44,570 nt of DNA from Syntrophaceae bacterium UBA2188 (GTDB lineage: Bacteria; Desulfobacterota; BSN033; UBA1163), in assembly GCA_002327985.1 (NCBI GenBank), contig DCVM01000098.1, positions 1-44,570 of the forward strand, written 5' to 3'. The position numbers and the translations under genes are program-made. The notes beneath the pieces were generated by a model. It ran no database searches and was not told the DNA's origin. It saw only the letters and a list, made by a program, of their open reading frames with translations. Below are positions 22,022-30,075 of the stretch, one piece after another. How positions within the stretch are numbered: the first letter of the stretch is position 1; every line of letters starts with the position of its first letter.

Positions 22022-22915
22022 ATGAAATTTCTCTATGCCTCCGATCTCCACGGTGAAATTCATCTTTATCAGGAACTCCTATCTCTCGCCACCTCCTCCT
22101 CATCAGACATCATGGTGATGGGGGGTGACCTCCTCCCCTCCTTCCCTCCAACAAAACGATACGAAGATATGGTTCCAAATCAGAAAGTCTTCATCGACCA
22201 GTTTCTCTCGACTTTCTTTAAAAGAATATTTGAGACCACTCCGATTCAACAAATTTTTATCATTCCTGGAAACTGGGATCTGGGTTATCCTTATCTTTTT
22301 AAGGAATCCACAGAAAGGATGATTGATCTCAATCGGAGAAGATATCAACTTAAAAATGGATATGAACTCATCGGATATCCCTTTGTCCCTCCGACCCCGT
22401 TTCGTCCAAAAGACTATGAGAAGATGGATAATCTGGAAGCCCCTTGGCCACCCCAAAAAAATCCATCTTATATTCGATCTTCTGATCAAACGGGCCAACT
22501 GACACCTATTGATCCTTATCTCTATCTCACAAAACGAGAAACGATTGAAGAAGATTTAAATCGACTTCCCAAACCCATCCATCTGAGAAGAACCGTCTAT
22601 GTCATGCATTCTCCTCCTTTTGGAACTCAGTTGGACTTCATCCACGGAGGAAAATCGGCAGGAAGTCGGTCCATGAAAACCTTCATTGAAAAGAATCAGC
22701 CTCTTTTAACTCTTCATGGTCATATCCATGAGTCGCCACAACTCTCCGGTACTTTTTGTGACCGGATTGGGGAAACACTCTCTATTAACCCAGGCCAGTT
22801 TATATGGACAGGTCGGGAAGTTCATCCACTCCATGCCGTCACTTTTGAAATAGAAAGAGTAGAAGAAACACTGACGCATACATGCTTCAAAGAGGGGCGC
22901 TTAGGGTTGGGATGA
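22022..22915 (+). CDS. Calcineurin-like metallophosphoesterase
   Basis: A 297-aa enzyme of the calcineurin-like phosphoesterase superfamily. The metal-binding motifs are in order: YASDLHG (D-x-H), VMGGDLL (G-D), IPGNWD (G-N-x-D, with Trp where His is usual), VMHSPPFGT (His), LHGHIHES (G-H-x-H). A long insert of about 60 residues lies between GNWD and the H-S-P motif. The start ATG 22022 almost touches the stop of the LysW-like gene, so the two are coupled; a TTG at 22010 is an alternative start. Substrate (nucleotide, phosphoprotein or phospholipid head group) is not evident. Loss of the motif His in GNWD may change activity. Confidence 0.88.
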   Translation: MKFLYASDLHGEIHLYQELLSLATSSSSDIMVMGGDLLPSFPPTKRYEDMVPNQKVFIDQFLSTFFKRIFETTPIQQIFIIPGNWDLGYPYLFKESTERMIDLNRRRYQLKNGYELIGYPFVPPTPFRPKDYEKMDNLEAPWPPQKNPSYIRSSDQTGQLTPIDPYLYLTKRETIEEDLNRLPKPIHLRRTVYVMHSPPFGTQLDFIHGGKSAGSRSMKTFIEKNQPLLTLHGHIHESPQLSGTFCDRIGETLSINPGQFIWTGREVHPLHAVTFEIERVEETLTHTCFKEGRLGLG

Positions 22916-22975
22916 TATCCCTCTATTCCCTCTAAAGGCCTTTTTAGAGCTTTCAAAAAACCTCAAAAAAACCTC

Positions 22976-23004
22976 TTGACATTTGAAAAATAAAATGACA
23001 TGAT
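22976..23004 (+). promoter_or_regulatory. Promoter of the cold-shock gene leader
   Basis: TTGACA (22976-22981), 17-bp spacer, CATGAT (22999-23004). Two A-runs about 11 bp apart (22955-22960 and 22965-22971) lie just upstream and resemble an UP element. Transcription should start near 23011. Confidence 0.55.
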
Positions 23005-23010
23005 TGGCCT

Positions 23011-23085
23011 GTAGGTTGTAAGAAGTATTTGTTTGGATCACAAAAGGTCGTAAAAGTGCTTCTTAGACTTTTACGGCCTTTTTTT
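23011..23085 (+). ncRNA. Attenuator-like leader or small RNA upstream of cspA
   Basis: A rho-independent terminator (stem GGTCGTAAAAGT/ACTTTTACGGCC at 23046-23057 and 23067-23078, loop 9 nt, seven T at 23079-23085) lies about 60 bp before the cold-shock start and 35 bp after the predicted transcription start. The upstream segment TAAGAAGTATTT (23019-23030) can pair over 12 positions (two G-U) with AAGTGCTTCTTA (23054-23065), which covers the loop and part of the left arm of the terminator. Forming one hairpin excludes the other. This fits a temperature- or ribosome-sensitive attenuator, or a 75-nt small RNA. Confidence 0.5.
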
Positions 23086-23144
23086 AAGGACCAAGGGCTA
23101 TTACAACTTACTTAAGTTTAAAAGAAGAAAGGAGGTGAGTTGTA

Positions 23145-23348
23145 GTGGCCAAAGGTCGTGTGAAATGGTTTAATGAGAAGAAAGGCTATGGGTTTATTTC
23201 CAGAGACGATGGAAATGATGTCTTCGTTCACTTTTCTGCCATCAAGAGAGATGGTTTCAAATCCCTTTATGAAGGCGATGAGGTAGAATTCGAAGTTTCC
23301 GATGGTCCAAAGGGCCCACAGGCAACCAATGTTGTCGTAGTAAGCTAA
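23145..23348 (+). CDS. cspA: Cold-shock protein, CspA family
   Basis: A 67-aa single-stranded nucleic-acid-binding beta-barrel. It has the RNP1 motif KKGYGFISRDDG and the RNP2 motif DVFVHFSAI, the two aromatic-rich strands that contact RNA. The start is GTG 23145 behind a long ribosome site AAGAAAGGAGGTGA. The gene is monocistronic, with its own leader and promoter and a terminator at 23377. CspA proteins act as RNA chaperones in the cytoplasm. The leader hairpins suggest post-initiation control. Confidence 0.97.
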   Translation: MAKGRVKWFNEKKGYGFISRDDGNDVFVHFSAIKRDGFKSLYEGDEVEFEVSDGPKGPQATNVVVVS

Positions 23349-23376
23349 AGTGAATTTCATTAAGCTAAAAGAAAAG

Positions 23377-23412
23377 AAAGACCCCAGTTTTTTCTATTGG
23401 GGTCTTTTTTTA
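23377..23412 (+). terminator. Rho-independent terminator of cspA
   Basis: Stem AAAGACCCCA (23377-23386) with TGGGGTCTTT (23398-23407), 11-nt loop, and the T-run continues to 23411. It lies 28 bp after the cspA stop. Confidence 0.85.
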
Positions 23413-23466
23413 TCTCCCTTTTCATTCACTCCTCTTTGTCGGCACTCTTCTTTTTTGAAATCTTCT

Positions 23467-23502
23467 TTTGGCCTTGACACCCCTTTTTGGCCAAACTATA
23501 CT
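23467..23502 (+). promoter_or_regulatory. carB promoter overlapped by an inverted repeat
   Basis: TTGACA (23474-23479), 17-bp spacer, TATACT (23497-23502). TTTGGCC (23467-23473) and GGCCAAA (23489-23495) form a perfect 7-bp inverted repeat that straddles the -35 and fills much of the spacer. A repressor at this site would block the promoter; the family is unknown. Confidence 0.65.
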
Positions 23503-23566
23503 TCCATCGGTCTGTATGAAATGAAACAAAATACCCGCCATGACGGTGATCAAAAGGAGACCTTCA

Positions 23567-26500
23567 ATGCCAAGGCGTAACGACCTAAAGAAAGTAATGA
23601 TTATTGGTTCAGGGCCAATCGTCATAGGCCAGGCTTGTGAATTTGATTATTCAGGCACCCAGGCCTGTAAAGCCCTTCGTGAGCTGGGATATCAGATTAT
23701 CCTGGTTAACTCCAATCCAGCAACGATCATGACCGATCCAGGAATGGCGGATGTCACGTATATCGAACCGCTCAACCTCCAAAGGATGAAGGAAATTATT
23801 GAAAAGGAAAGACCGGATGCCATTCTTCCTAATCTCGGCGGTCAGACAGGATTGAATCTCTCATCAGAATTGGCTCGTGCGGGCATTCTTGACCAATATG
23901 GCGTGAAGATTATTGGGGTGGATATTGATGCCATTGAACGTGGTGAGGATCGTTTGGCTTTTAAGGAAACCATGAGACGGCTGGGTATTGAAATGCCAAG
24001 AAGCAAAATTGCTTTGAGCATAGAAGAAGCAGAAGAGATCGCCGCCGAATTGGGTTATCCAGTGGTGATCCGTCCAGCCTATACGTTGGGAGGAACGGGG
24101 GGCGGTTTAGTCTATAACGTGGAGGAATTGCGTACGGTGGCCAGCCGGGGGATCTCGGCAAGCCTGGTCGGCCAGATACTGGTTGAAGAATCGGTCCTGG
24201 GATGGGAGGAATTAGAGCTTGAGGTGGTTCGTGACTCCAAGAACCAGATGATTACCGTTTGTTTTATTGAGAATGTCGATGCCATGGGTGTCCATACAGG
24301 AGACTCTTATTGTACGGCTCCCATGCTCACCATTTCTCCTGAATTACAGAAGCGCCTCCAGAAGTATTCCTATGATATCGTTGAGGCCATTCAGGTGATC
24401 GGTGGGACCAACATCCAATTTGCCCACGATCCCCAGACCGGTCGTGTGGTGGTGATTGAGATCAATCCCAGGACATCACGCTCTTCTGCCCTGGCTTCTA
24501 AGGCAACCGGTTTCCCGATTGCCCTGATTTCATCAAAATTGGCTGCTGGCATGACTTTGGATGAGATCCCTTACTGGCGTGAGGGAACCCTGGAGAAGTA
24601 CACCCCCTCCGGAGAATACGTGGTGGTCAAGTTTTCTCGATGGGCATTTGAAAAATTTAAGAATGCCCAGGATAAACTCGGCACTCAGATGCGTGCCGTG
24701 GGTGAGGTCATGAGCATTGGCAAAACCTATAAAGAGGCTTTCCAAAAATCCATCCGATCTCTTGAAATTGGGCGTTACGGCCTTGGCTTTGCCAAGGATT
24801 TTCATCAGAAGACTCTCGGTGAACTCATGGACCTTCTTACCGAACCCTCCAGTGAACGCCAATTTATCATGTATGAAGCCCTCCGCAAAGGGGCAAGCGT
24901 GGAAGACCTTTATAAAAAAACTTTTCTCAAACCCTGGTTCATCGAGCAGATGAAAGAGTTGGTGGAATTAGAGGAGAACATCCTGGAGTATAAGGGACGA
25001 ACTCTACCGGACGACTTATTGGTAAGGGCTAAGAAAGATGGTTTTTCTGACCGCTACCTTTCTCAAATCCTTGGTCTCTCTGAGAAAGAAATCAGGGAAA
25101 AGCGTGTTTCCCTGGGTGTGGTCGAGGGCTGGGAACCTGTGCCCGTAAGTGGTGTCAAGAACGCCGCTTACTACTTTTCAACCTACAATGCTCCGGACCA
25201 GGTGAAGGTCAGCGGAAAGTCAAAAATCATGGTCTTGGGAGGAGGTCCGAACCGTATCGGGCAGGGCATTGAATTTGATTACTGTTGTGTCCATGCAGCC
25301 TTCGCCCTCCGCGATGAGGGATATGAGTCTATTATGGTCAACTGCAATCCTGAGACGGTCTCAACGGATTATGACACATCGGATAAGCTCTATTTTGAGC
25401 CCCTCACTGTGGAGGACGTTCTAAGCATCTATGAGAAAGAAAAACCCGATGGGGTCATTGTTCAATTTGGAGGACAGACCCCGCTCAATATTGCAAGTGA
25501 GCTGGCCCAGGCCGGGGTGAAGATTATTGGGACCTCACCCGACACCATTGACCTGGCTGAGGACCGGGATCGCTTCCGTAAGATGATGGCCAAACTGGGC
25601 ATCCCAATGCCTGAATCCGGAATGGCCAGTAATCTGGAGGAAGCTCTCCGGGTAGCCGAGAGGATTGGTTATCCTCTCATGGTCAGACCCTCCTATGTTT
25701 TGGGAGGACGCGGCATGGATGTCGTCCACGATGAGGAAATGCTTGAGCAGTATGTGGCAGCTGCGGTGGGGGCGACACCGGAGCGACCTATTCTGATCGA
25801 TAAATTCCTTGAAAATGCGATTGAGACAGAAGCGGATGCGATCTCTGATGGGACAGATGCCTTTGTGCCGGCGGTGATGGAACATATTGAATTAGCAGGC
25901 ATCCACTCCGGCGATTCGGCCTGTGTCATCCCGCCGATCAGCATTCCCGCCAAGCATCTGGACACCATTTATGATTATACCAAAAGGATCGCCATCGAGC
26001 TGAATGTCGTCGGTTTGATGAATATCCAGTATGCCATTGCCAAAGATCGAGTCTATGTCTTAGAAGCGAACCCCCGTGCCTCCCGCACCGTACCTCTGGT
26101 TTCAAAAGTCTGTAATATTCCCATGGCACGCCTGGCCACCCAGATCATGCTGGGTAAAAAGTTAAGTTCCCTCAACCTCAAACCCAAATCCTTCCGACAC
26201 TATGGGGTCAAGGAAGCGGTCTTCCCCTTCAATATGTTCCCTGAGGTGGATCCTCTTCTGGGGCCTGAGATGCGTTCTACCGGAGAAGTATTAGGAATGG
26301 CTCAATCCTTTGGACTTGCCTTTTTCAAGGCCGAGGAAGCGGCGCAGCAACTGCTCCCTTCTGAGGGAACCGTTCTCATTACTGTTTCAACCAGGGAAAG
26401 ACCGGCTGTCCTTGAAGTGGCCAAGGAATTTGATAGGCTGGGTTTTAAAATAAAGGCGACCAATGGAACCCACCAATTTCTTGCGGAACACGGCATGGCA

Positions 26501-26767
26501 TCCGAAAAAATTCTTAAAATGCATGAGGGACGTCCCAATATTGTTGACGGGATCAAGAACAAGGAAATCCAACTGGTGATCAATACACCGAGTGGCAAAC
26601 TGAGTACCTATGATGATTCCTACATTCGGAAGGCAGCCATCAAATATAGGATTCCCTACATTACCACCCTTGCCGCAGCCATCGCTGCGGCCAAAGGGAT
26701 TGCCGCCTACCGAAAGGGGAAGGGCAGTGTCCGCTCCCTCCAAAGCTACCATGAGGATATTGATTAG
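23567..26767 (+). CDS. carB: Carbamoyl-phosphate synthase large subunit
   Basis: A 1066-aa enzyme, normal full length. The true start is ATG 23567 (AAGGAG seven bases upstream) giving PRRNDLKKVMIIGSGPIVIG. The two homologous halves are visible: the first ATP-grasp domain (about 1-400, with NLGGQTGLNLSSELA) and the second (about 545-930, with IMVLGGGPNRIGQGIEFDYC and VQFGGQTPLNIASELA), and then a MGS-like allosteric domain (about 935-1066). It makes carbamoyl phosphate from bicarbonate, ATP and ammonia delivered by CarA. No carA is nearby, although the two are often adjacent. It feeds arginine and pyrimidine synthesis. Confidence 0.98.
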   Translation: MPRRNDLKKVMIIGSGPIVIGQACEFDYSGTQACKALRELGYQIILVNSNPATIMTDPGMADVTYIEPLNLQRMKEIIEKERPDAILPNLGGQTGLNLSSELARAGILDQYGVKIIGVDIDAIERGEDRLAFKETMRRLGIEMPRSKIALSIEEAEEIAAELGYPVVIRPAYTLGGTGGGLVYNVEELRTVASRGISASLVGQILVEESVLGWEELELEVVRDSKNQMITVCFIENVDAMGVHTGDSYCTAPMLTISPELQKRLQKYSYDIVEAIQVIGGTNIQFAHDPQTGRVVVIEINPRTSRSSALASKATGFPIALISSKLAAGMTLDEIPYWREGTLEKYTPSGEYVVVKFSRWAFEKFKNAQDKLGTQMRAVGEVMSIGKTYKEAFQKSIRSLEIGRYGLGFAKDFHQKTLGELMDLLTEPSSERQFIMYEALRKGASVEDLYKKTFLKPWFIEQMKELVELEENILEYKGRTLPDDLLVRAKKDGFSDRYLSQILGLSEKEIREKRVSLGVVEGWEPVPVSGVKNAAYYFSTYNAPDQVKVSGKSKIMVLGGGPNRIGQGIEFDYCCVHAAFALRDEGYESIMVNCNPETVSTDYDTSDKLYFEPLTVEDVLSIYEKEKPDGVIVQFGGQTPLNIASELAQAGVKIIGTSPDTIDLAEDRDRFRKMMAKLGIPMPESGMASNLEEALRVAERIGYPLMVRPSYVLGGRGMDVVHDEEMLEQYVAAAVGATPERPILIDKFLENAIETEADAISDGTDAFVPAVMEHIELAGIHSGDSACVIPPISIPAKHLDTIYDYTKRIAIELNVVGLMNIQYAIAKDRVYVLEANPRASRTVPLVSKVCNIPMARLATQIMLGKKLSSLNLKPKSFRHYGVKEAVFPFNMFPEVDPLLGPEMRSTGEVLGMAQSFGLAFFKAEEAAQQLLPSEGTVLITVSTRERPAVLEVAKEFDRLGFKIKATNGTHQFLAEHGMASEKILKMHEGRPNIVDGIKNKEIQLVINTPSGKLSTYDDSYIRKAAIKYRIPYITTLAAAIAAAKGIAAYRKGKGSVRSLQSYHEDID

Positions 26768-26804
26768 ATTAAGTAGCTTTTTCTAAAAGCCGCCTGTCCC
26801 CTTT

Positions 26805-27797
26805 TTATGCCTTCTGGCACCTCTGAGAAAGTTCCCGGAGCCTGGGGAGGTTTGATACCTGTGTGGTTGCACGCTGAAGATGACGGAGCCCGGCAGGAAT
26901 ATGTTTGAGATAAACGTTTAATCTTTTCTTCTGGCCCAAAAAGCCATAAGCCCCGAGGGCTTGCATGAGGCGCTGCACTGAGGCCTCCCAGAAAATGCCC
27001 TGGAACGCCTGCCAATCAAGATCCCGTTTGGATAACCCATAATAAAAGGATAGGAGTTCATCAACCTCACTCTCTGATAAATGAAGATAAGGATCGCAGA
27101 GGAGAGAACCAAGGTCATAAAAGGGACTCCCAAAGCGCATCCCCTGGAAGTCAATGAGAAAGGGTTCTCCATTGCGGATCATCACATTCTGAGATTGTAA
27201 ATCTCGGTGCACCAGACAACGTCTTGTTTGCAAAAGTTTCTTTGTCAGATTTGACAGCTCTTCTTCGAGTTCCCGTTTGAAAGAAGACTCAAGCTCGATC
27301 CCACAGACATCCCTGACGAAATGATCTCTGAAATAATCCTGCTCCCAGTGGTAGAGACCGAGACTAAAATCTTCCATCAGCCTCACGCGTCTCGAAGGAA
27401 AGTCCTTTTCAGGGAAGCCGTGAAGTCGGTGGATGATCTGAAGTGTTTTGAGGTAAAGGACACGACGATTTTCCCAAGAAGTTTCCCTGAAGGACCAGAG
27501 GTCCCTGTCTCCGAGGTCTTCCATGACGATGATGCAATCCATTGGATCATGACGAATCATTCGAGGTGCTGAAACATCAATGTCATGGAGAAATGTGGCA
27601 ATGTCAGCATAATAGGTATTCTCTAAGCGCTTTGGGTTGTAATGGATCAGGATGGCTGAATTCTTGTTGTTCCATTTCAGCCTGAAGAAAGTCCGGTCCG
27701 AACCTCTTCCCTCGAGGGGAAAAAGTCCAATAGAGATGGACTCCGGGAGCCCGAATGCTTCTCGACTAAACTCAATCATTTCATTCTGTGATTTCAC
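26805..27797 (-). CDS. amgK: AmgK-like sugar kinase (aminoglycoside phosphotransferase fold)
   Basis: A 330-aa kinase of the aminoglycoside/choline kinase fold. The catalytic loop is LVHRDLQSQNVM (Asp in HRD and metal-binding Asn) and the metal-binding motif is LIDFQGMRFGSP. This H-R-D-x-Q-S-x-N and D-F-Q-G pairing matches AmgK, the N-acetylmuramate/N-acetylglucosamine 1-kinase of cell-wall salvage. It is encoded right after a MurU-like nucleotidyltransferase, exactly its partner. The start is taken as GTG 27797; ATG 27779 is also possible, and neither has a clear ribosome site. Sugar preference is inferred from the pairing. Confidence 0.82.
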   Translation of the reverse strand: MKSQNEMIEFSREAFGLPESISIGLFPLEGRGSDRTFFRLKWNNKNSAILIHYNPKRLENTYYADIATFLHDIDVSAPRMIRHDPMDCIIVMEDLGDRDLWSFRETSWENRRVLYLKTLQIIHRLHGFPEKDFPSRRVRLMEDFSLGLYHWEQDYFRDHFVRDVCGIELESSFKRELEEELSNLTKKLLQTRRCLVHRDLQSQNVMIRNGEPFLIDFQGMRFGSPFYDLGSLLCDPYLHLSESEVDELLSFYYGLSKRDLDWQAFQGIFWEASVQRLMQALGAYGFLGQKKRLNVYLKHIPAGLRHLQRATTQVSNLPRLRELSQRCQKA

Positions 27798-27863
27798 CGT
27801 TTCACATGTCCGATGGAAATCATGAAATGTTGGAAGGATCGAATAATGATCCGTCTCTCTTTC

Positions 27864-28610
27864 CTAATTTTTTCCAACATTCCAATATTCCAAAGATCTG
27901 CTTGCCCTTAGCCTTTCATAGGCTTCGATAGACCCAATGTCATGCCACTCGCCTTCGTCAATGATTGTCCCCCGTATCGAACCTGGTTTCTCAACAATTC
28001 TTCTGATCAAGACAGGAATAATGGATTCGATCTGATCCCCTTCAACGTGGCGAAGGAACGATGTCTCCAAGGTATAGATGCCAGCGAATAGGCAGTTCTG
28101 AACTCCTGGGTTTCTAAGAGTATGCCGAAGATCGCAAATCTCACCGACCTCATTGATGTTGACATTCAGGAGAGGGCCTTTACTCCGTAAGGCAAGCGTT
28201 ACCTCCGGCCGCTTCTCATCATGGCTCTCCAAGAGTCTCTGTAAGGGGAGATCAGTGATGACATCGCTGTTATAGCAGAGGATGGCCTCGTCTTCTTGCA
28301 GGAGATCTTCAATATTTTTTAGTCCCCCTGCTGTCTCCAGGAGGACTGGCTCATGACGAAATAGGATGGCTACGCCTCGCCATTGCCTGTCTGGAAACTT
28401 TTTCGAGAAGGCTTCAGGCAAATGGTGGGTATTGACGATGAAGCGATCCACACCGACTTTCAGGAGATGATCCATGGCATAGGTGATGATGGGACGTCCT
28501 CCGATCTCTAGGAGTGGCTTCGGACATCGATCTGTCAGAGGTCGAAGCCGAGTTCCCAATCCAGCTGCTAAGATGAATGCTGTCTTAAATCGCCGCCTTT
28601 TCAATATCAT
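27864..28610 (-). CDS. murU: MurU-like sugar-1-phosphate nucleotidyltransferase
   Basis: A 248-aa nucleotidyltransferase. The N-terminus AFILAAGLGTRLRPLTDRCPKPLLEIGGRPI is the family's G-x-G-T-R-x-x-P-x-T and K-P signature; LCYNSDVITDLPL holds the metal-binding Asp. MurU converts MurNAc-1-phosphate to UDP-MurNAc, bypassing de novo synthesis. The kinase gene follows 66 bp on. The start is uncertain: ATG 28610, TTG 28604 (best spaced to GAGGA) or GTG 28643. The last nine residues, LEYWNVGKN, are translated from an octad repeat array (27870-27893), so the C-terminus has been replaced or extended by the repeat. Confidence 0.85.
   Translation of the reverse strand: MILKRRRFKTAFILAAGLGTRLRPLTDRCPKPLLEIGGRPIITYAMDHLLKVGVDRFIVNTHHLPEAFSKKFPDRQWRGVAILFRHEPVLLETAGGLKNIEDLLQEDEAILCYNSDVITDLPLQRLLESHDEKRPEVTLALRSKGPLLNVNINEVGEICDLRHTLRNPGVQNCLFAGIYTLETSFLRHVEGDQIESIIPVLIRRIVEKPGSIRGTIIDEGEWHDIGSIEAYERLRASRSLEYWNVGKN
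27870..27893 (-). repeat. Octad array forming the murU 3' end
   Basis: On the minus strand three units in 8-bp register: TTGGAATA, TTGGAATG, then TTGGAAAA. The murU TAG stop lies just past them. Confidence 0.65.
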
Positions 28611-28682
28611 TCCTCGCTCAGACGTGAGTCTCTCGCAAAGCACTCCTTCCCATGATTCTATCCTTCAATGTTTCCAAAATCT

Positions 28683-29966
28683 TTATTCCTTTTTCTTTCC
28701 AAACTCCGGCTGAATCTTCACCAAGCCTGTCACAATGAATCCAGGAATCGTTGCCGCCATGACCCATAGGAAATAATTCTGATACCCCAGTTGTTCCTGG
28801 AGCCAGCCGCTTGCCATGGCCGGCACCATCATCCCCAATGCCATGATCCCCGTGGAAATGGCGTAATGGACTGTTTTATGCTCTCCCTCCGACACCATGA
28901 TCATGAACATCGTGTAAGCGGTAAAACCAAACCCATAGCCGAACTGTTCCACGGCAATGCAGAGGTTGATCAGATAGAAATTTTCAGGCATCGTCTGGGA
29001 GACATAAACATAGACCAGATCCGGAAGATGAACCGCACAAACCATGATCCAGACCCAGAACTTGAGACCTTTTCTGTAAATGGCATACCCGCCAAGAAGC
29101 CCTCCAAACAAAAGGGCTATGACCCCCACTGTTCCATAAATGATTCCCAACTCTGAGGTGGTGAGTCCCAGCCCTCCCTTTGAGCGTGGATCAAGGAGAA
29201 AGGGTGCGATAATCTTAACCAGCTGTGTCTCCGCGAATCGATAAAAGAGAAAGAAAGCAAGAATGCCAACAATCCCTTTTTTCCTGAAGAAGAGGCCGAA
29301 GATATGGAGAAACTCCCAGGTCAAGGATATAGAAGGGTTGCGCTTAGCCGGATGGTCCGCAGCCGGAAAGGGAAGAATAAAAAAATGATAAAGGAAGAGA
29401 ACTGCCATGACACCGGCCACCACTGTGAGGGTGAGGGACCAGGCTGTTGGAATATCATAACCTCCTTCTTCGAGAAAACCGGCAAAAATAACGAGACCGC
29501 CCTGCATAACGATTGTGGCGATACGGTAGAAGGTCGTCCGCACTCCGAGAAAAGCGGCCTGGAGAGGTTCAGTGAGTCCCAGCATGTAGAACCCGTCAGC
29601 AGCGGTGTCGTGGGTGGCCGAGCCAAAGGCCATTAACCAAAAGAAGGCAAGGGTACATTGGAAAAACCTGCTCGATGGGATGCTGAATGCAATGCAGGCC
29701 AGGGATGCTCCGACGAGGAGCTGCATCCCAAGGATCCAGGAGCGTTTCGTCCTGAATAGGTCGATGAAAGGACTCCAGAGCGGTTTGATGACCCAGGGGA
29801 GATAAAGCCAGCTTGTATAAAGGGCGATGTCTGTGTTTGAGATGCCGAGGCGCTTATAGAGGACCACCGAAACCATCATGGCCATGGTGTAAGGAATCCC
29901 CTCAGCAATATATAAAGAGGGGACCCAGGCCCACGGATTTCGTGACGGCGGTTTTTTTTTGGGCAT
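28683..29966 (-). CDS. ampG: AmpG-like MFS permease (probable muropeptide importer)
   Basis: A 427-aa major facilitator transporter with about 12 helices. The start is ATG 29966 with AAAGG three bases upstream; the longer frame before it is repeat-derived and not coding. The N-terminus YIAEGIPYTMAMMVSVVLYKRLGIS and LPWVIKPLWSPFIDLF match the AmpG family's first and second helices and loop. ATHDTAADGF is the typical D-x-x-x-D loop. AmpG carries 1,6-anhydro-muropeptides or related sugars from the periplasm to the cytoplasm. Position directly ahead of murU and amgK supports this. An unrelated sugar substrate is less likely. Confidence 0.8.
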   Translation of the reverse strand: MPKKKPPSRNPWAWVPSLYIAEGIPYTMAMMVSVVLYKRLGISNTDIALYTSWLYLPWVIKPLWSPFIDLFRTKRSWILGMQLLVGASLACIAFSIPSSRFFQCTLAFFWLMAFGSATHDTAADGFYMLGLTEPLQAAFLGVRTTFYRIATIVMQGGLVIFAGFLEEGGYDIPTAWSLTLTVVAGVMAVLFLYHFFILPFPAADHPAKRNPSISLTWEFLHIFGLFFRKKGIVGILAFFLFYRFAETQLVKIIAPFLLDPRSKGGLGLTTSELGIIYGTVGVIALLFGGLLGGYAIYRKGLKFWVWIMVCAVHLPDLVYVYVSQTMPENFYLINLCIAVEQFGYGFGFTAYTMFMIMVSEGEHKTVHYAISTGIMALGMMVPAMASGWLQEQLGYQNYFLWVMAATIPGFIVTGLVKIQPEFGKKKE

Positions 29967-29978
29967 GGACCTTTCAAC

Positions 29979-30018
29979 TGGAATAATGGAATAGTGGAAT
30001 GATGGAATAATGATTAAA
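29979..30018. repeat. Octad array upstream of ampG
   Basis: Five 8-bp steps starting TGGAATAA, TGGAATAG. On the opposite strand the same octad type continues at 30035-30066, so the two arrays face each other. Confidence 0.65.
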
Positions 30019-30034
30019 GGCTCTTTTTTAATTT

Positions 30035-30066
30035 TTTCCCAATATTCCAATTTTCCAACAATTCAA
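30035..30066 (-). repeat. Octad array, opposite orientation
   Basis: Four 8-bp units read on the minus strand (TTGAATTG, TTGGAAAA, then two more), between the spoIID-like stop and the array at 29979-30018. Confidence 0.55.
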
Positions 30067-30075
30067 CTCCTTTCA

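Noticed and set aside
22930..22949. CTCTAAA/TTTAGAG hairpin after the phosphoesterase gene
   Set aside because: Only a 7-bp AT-rich stem and no T-run after it, so it was not called a terminator.
26774..26800. Short GCTTTT/AAAAGC hairpin after carB
   Set aside because: Weak stem and no T-run in either direction long enough to support a terminator.
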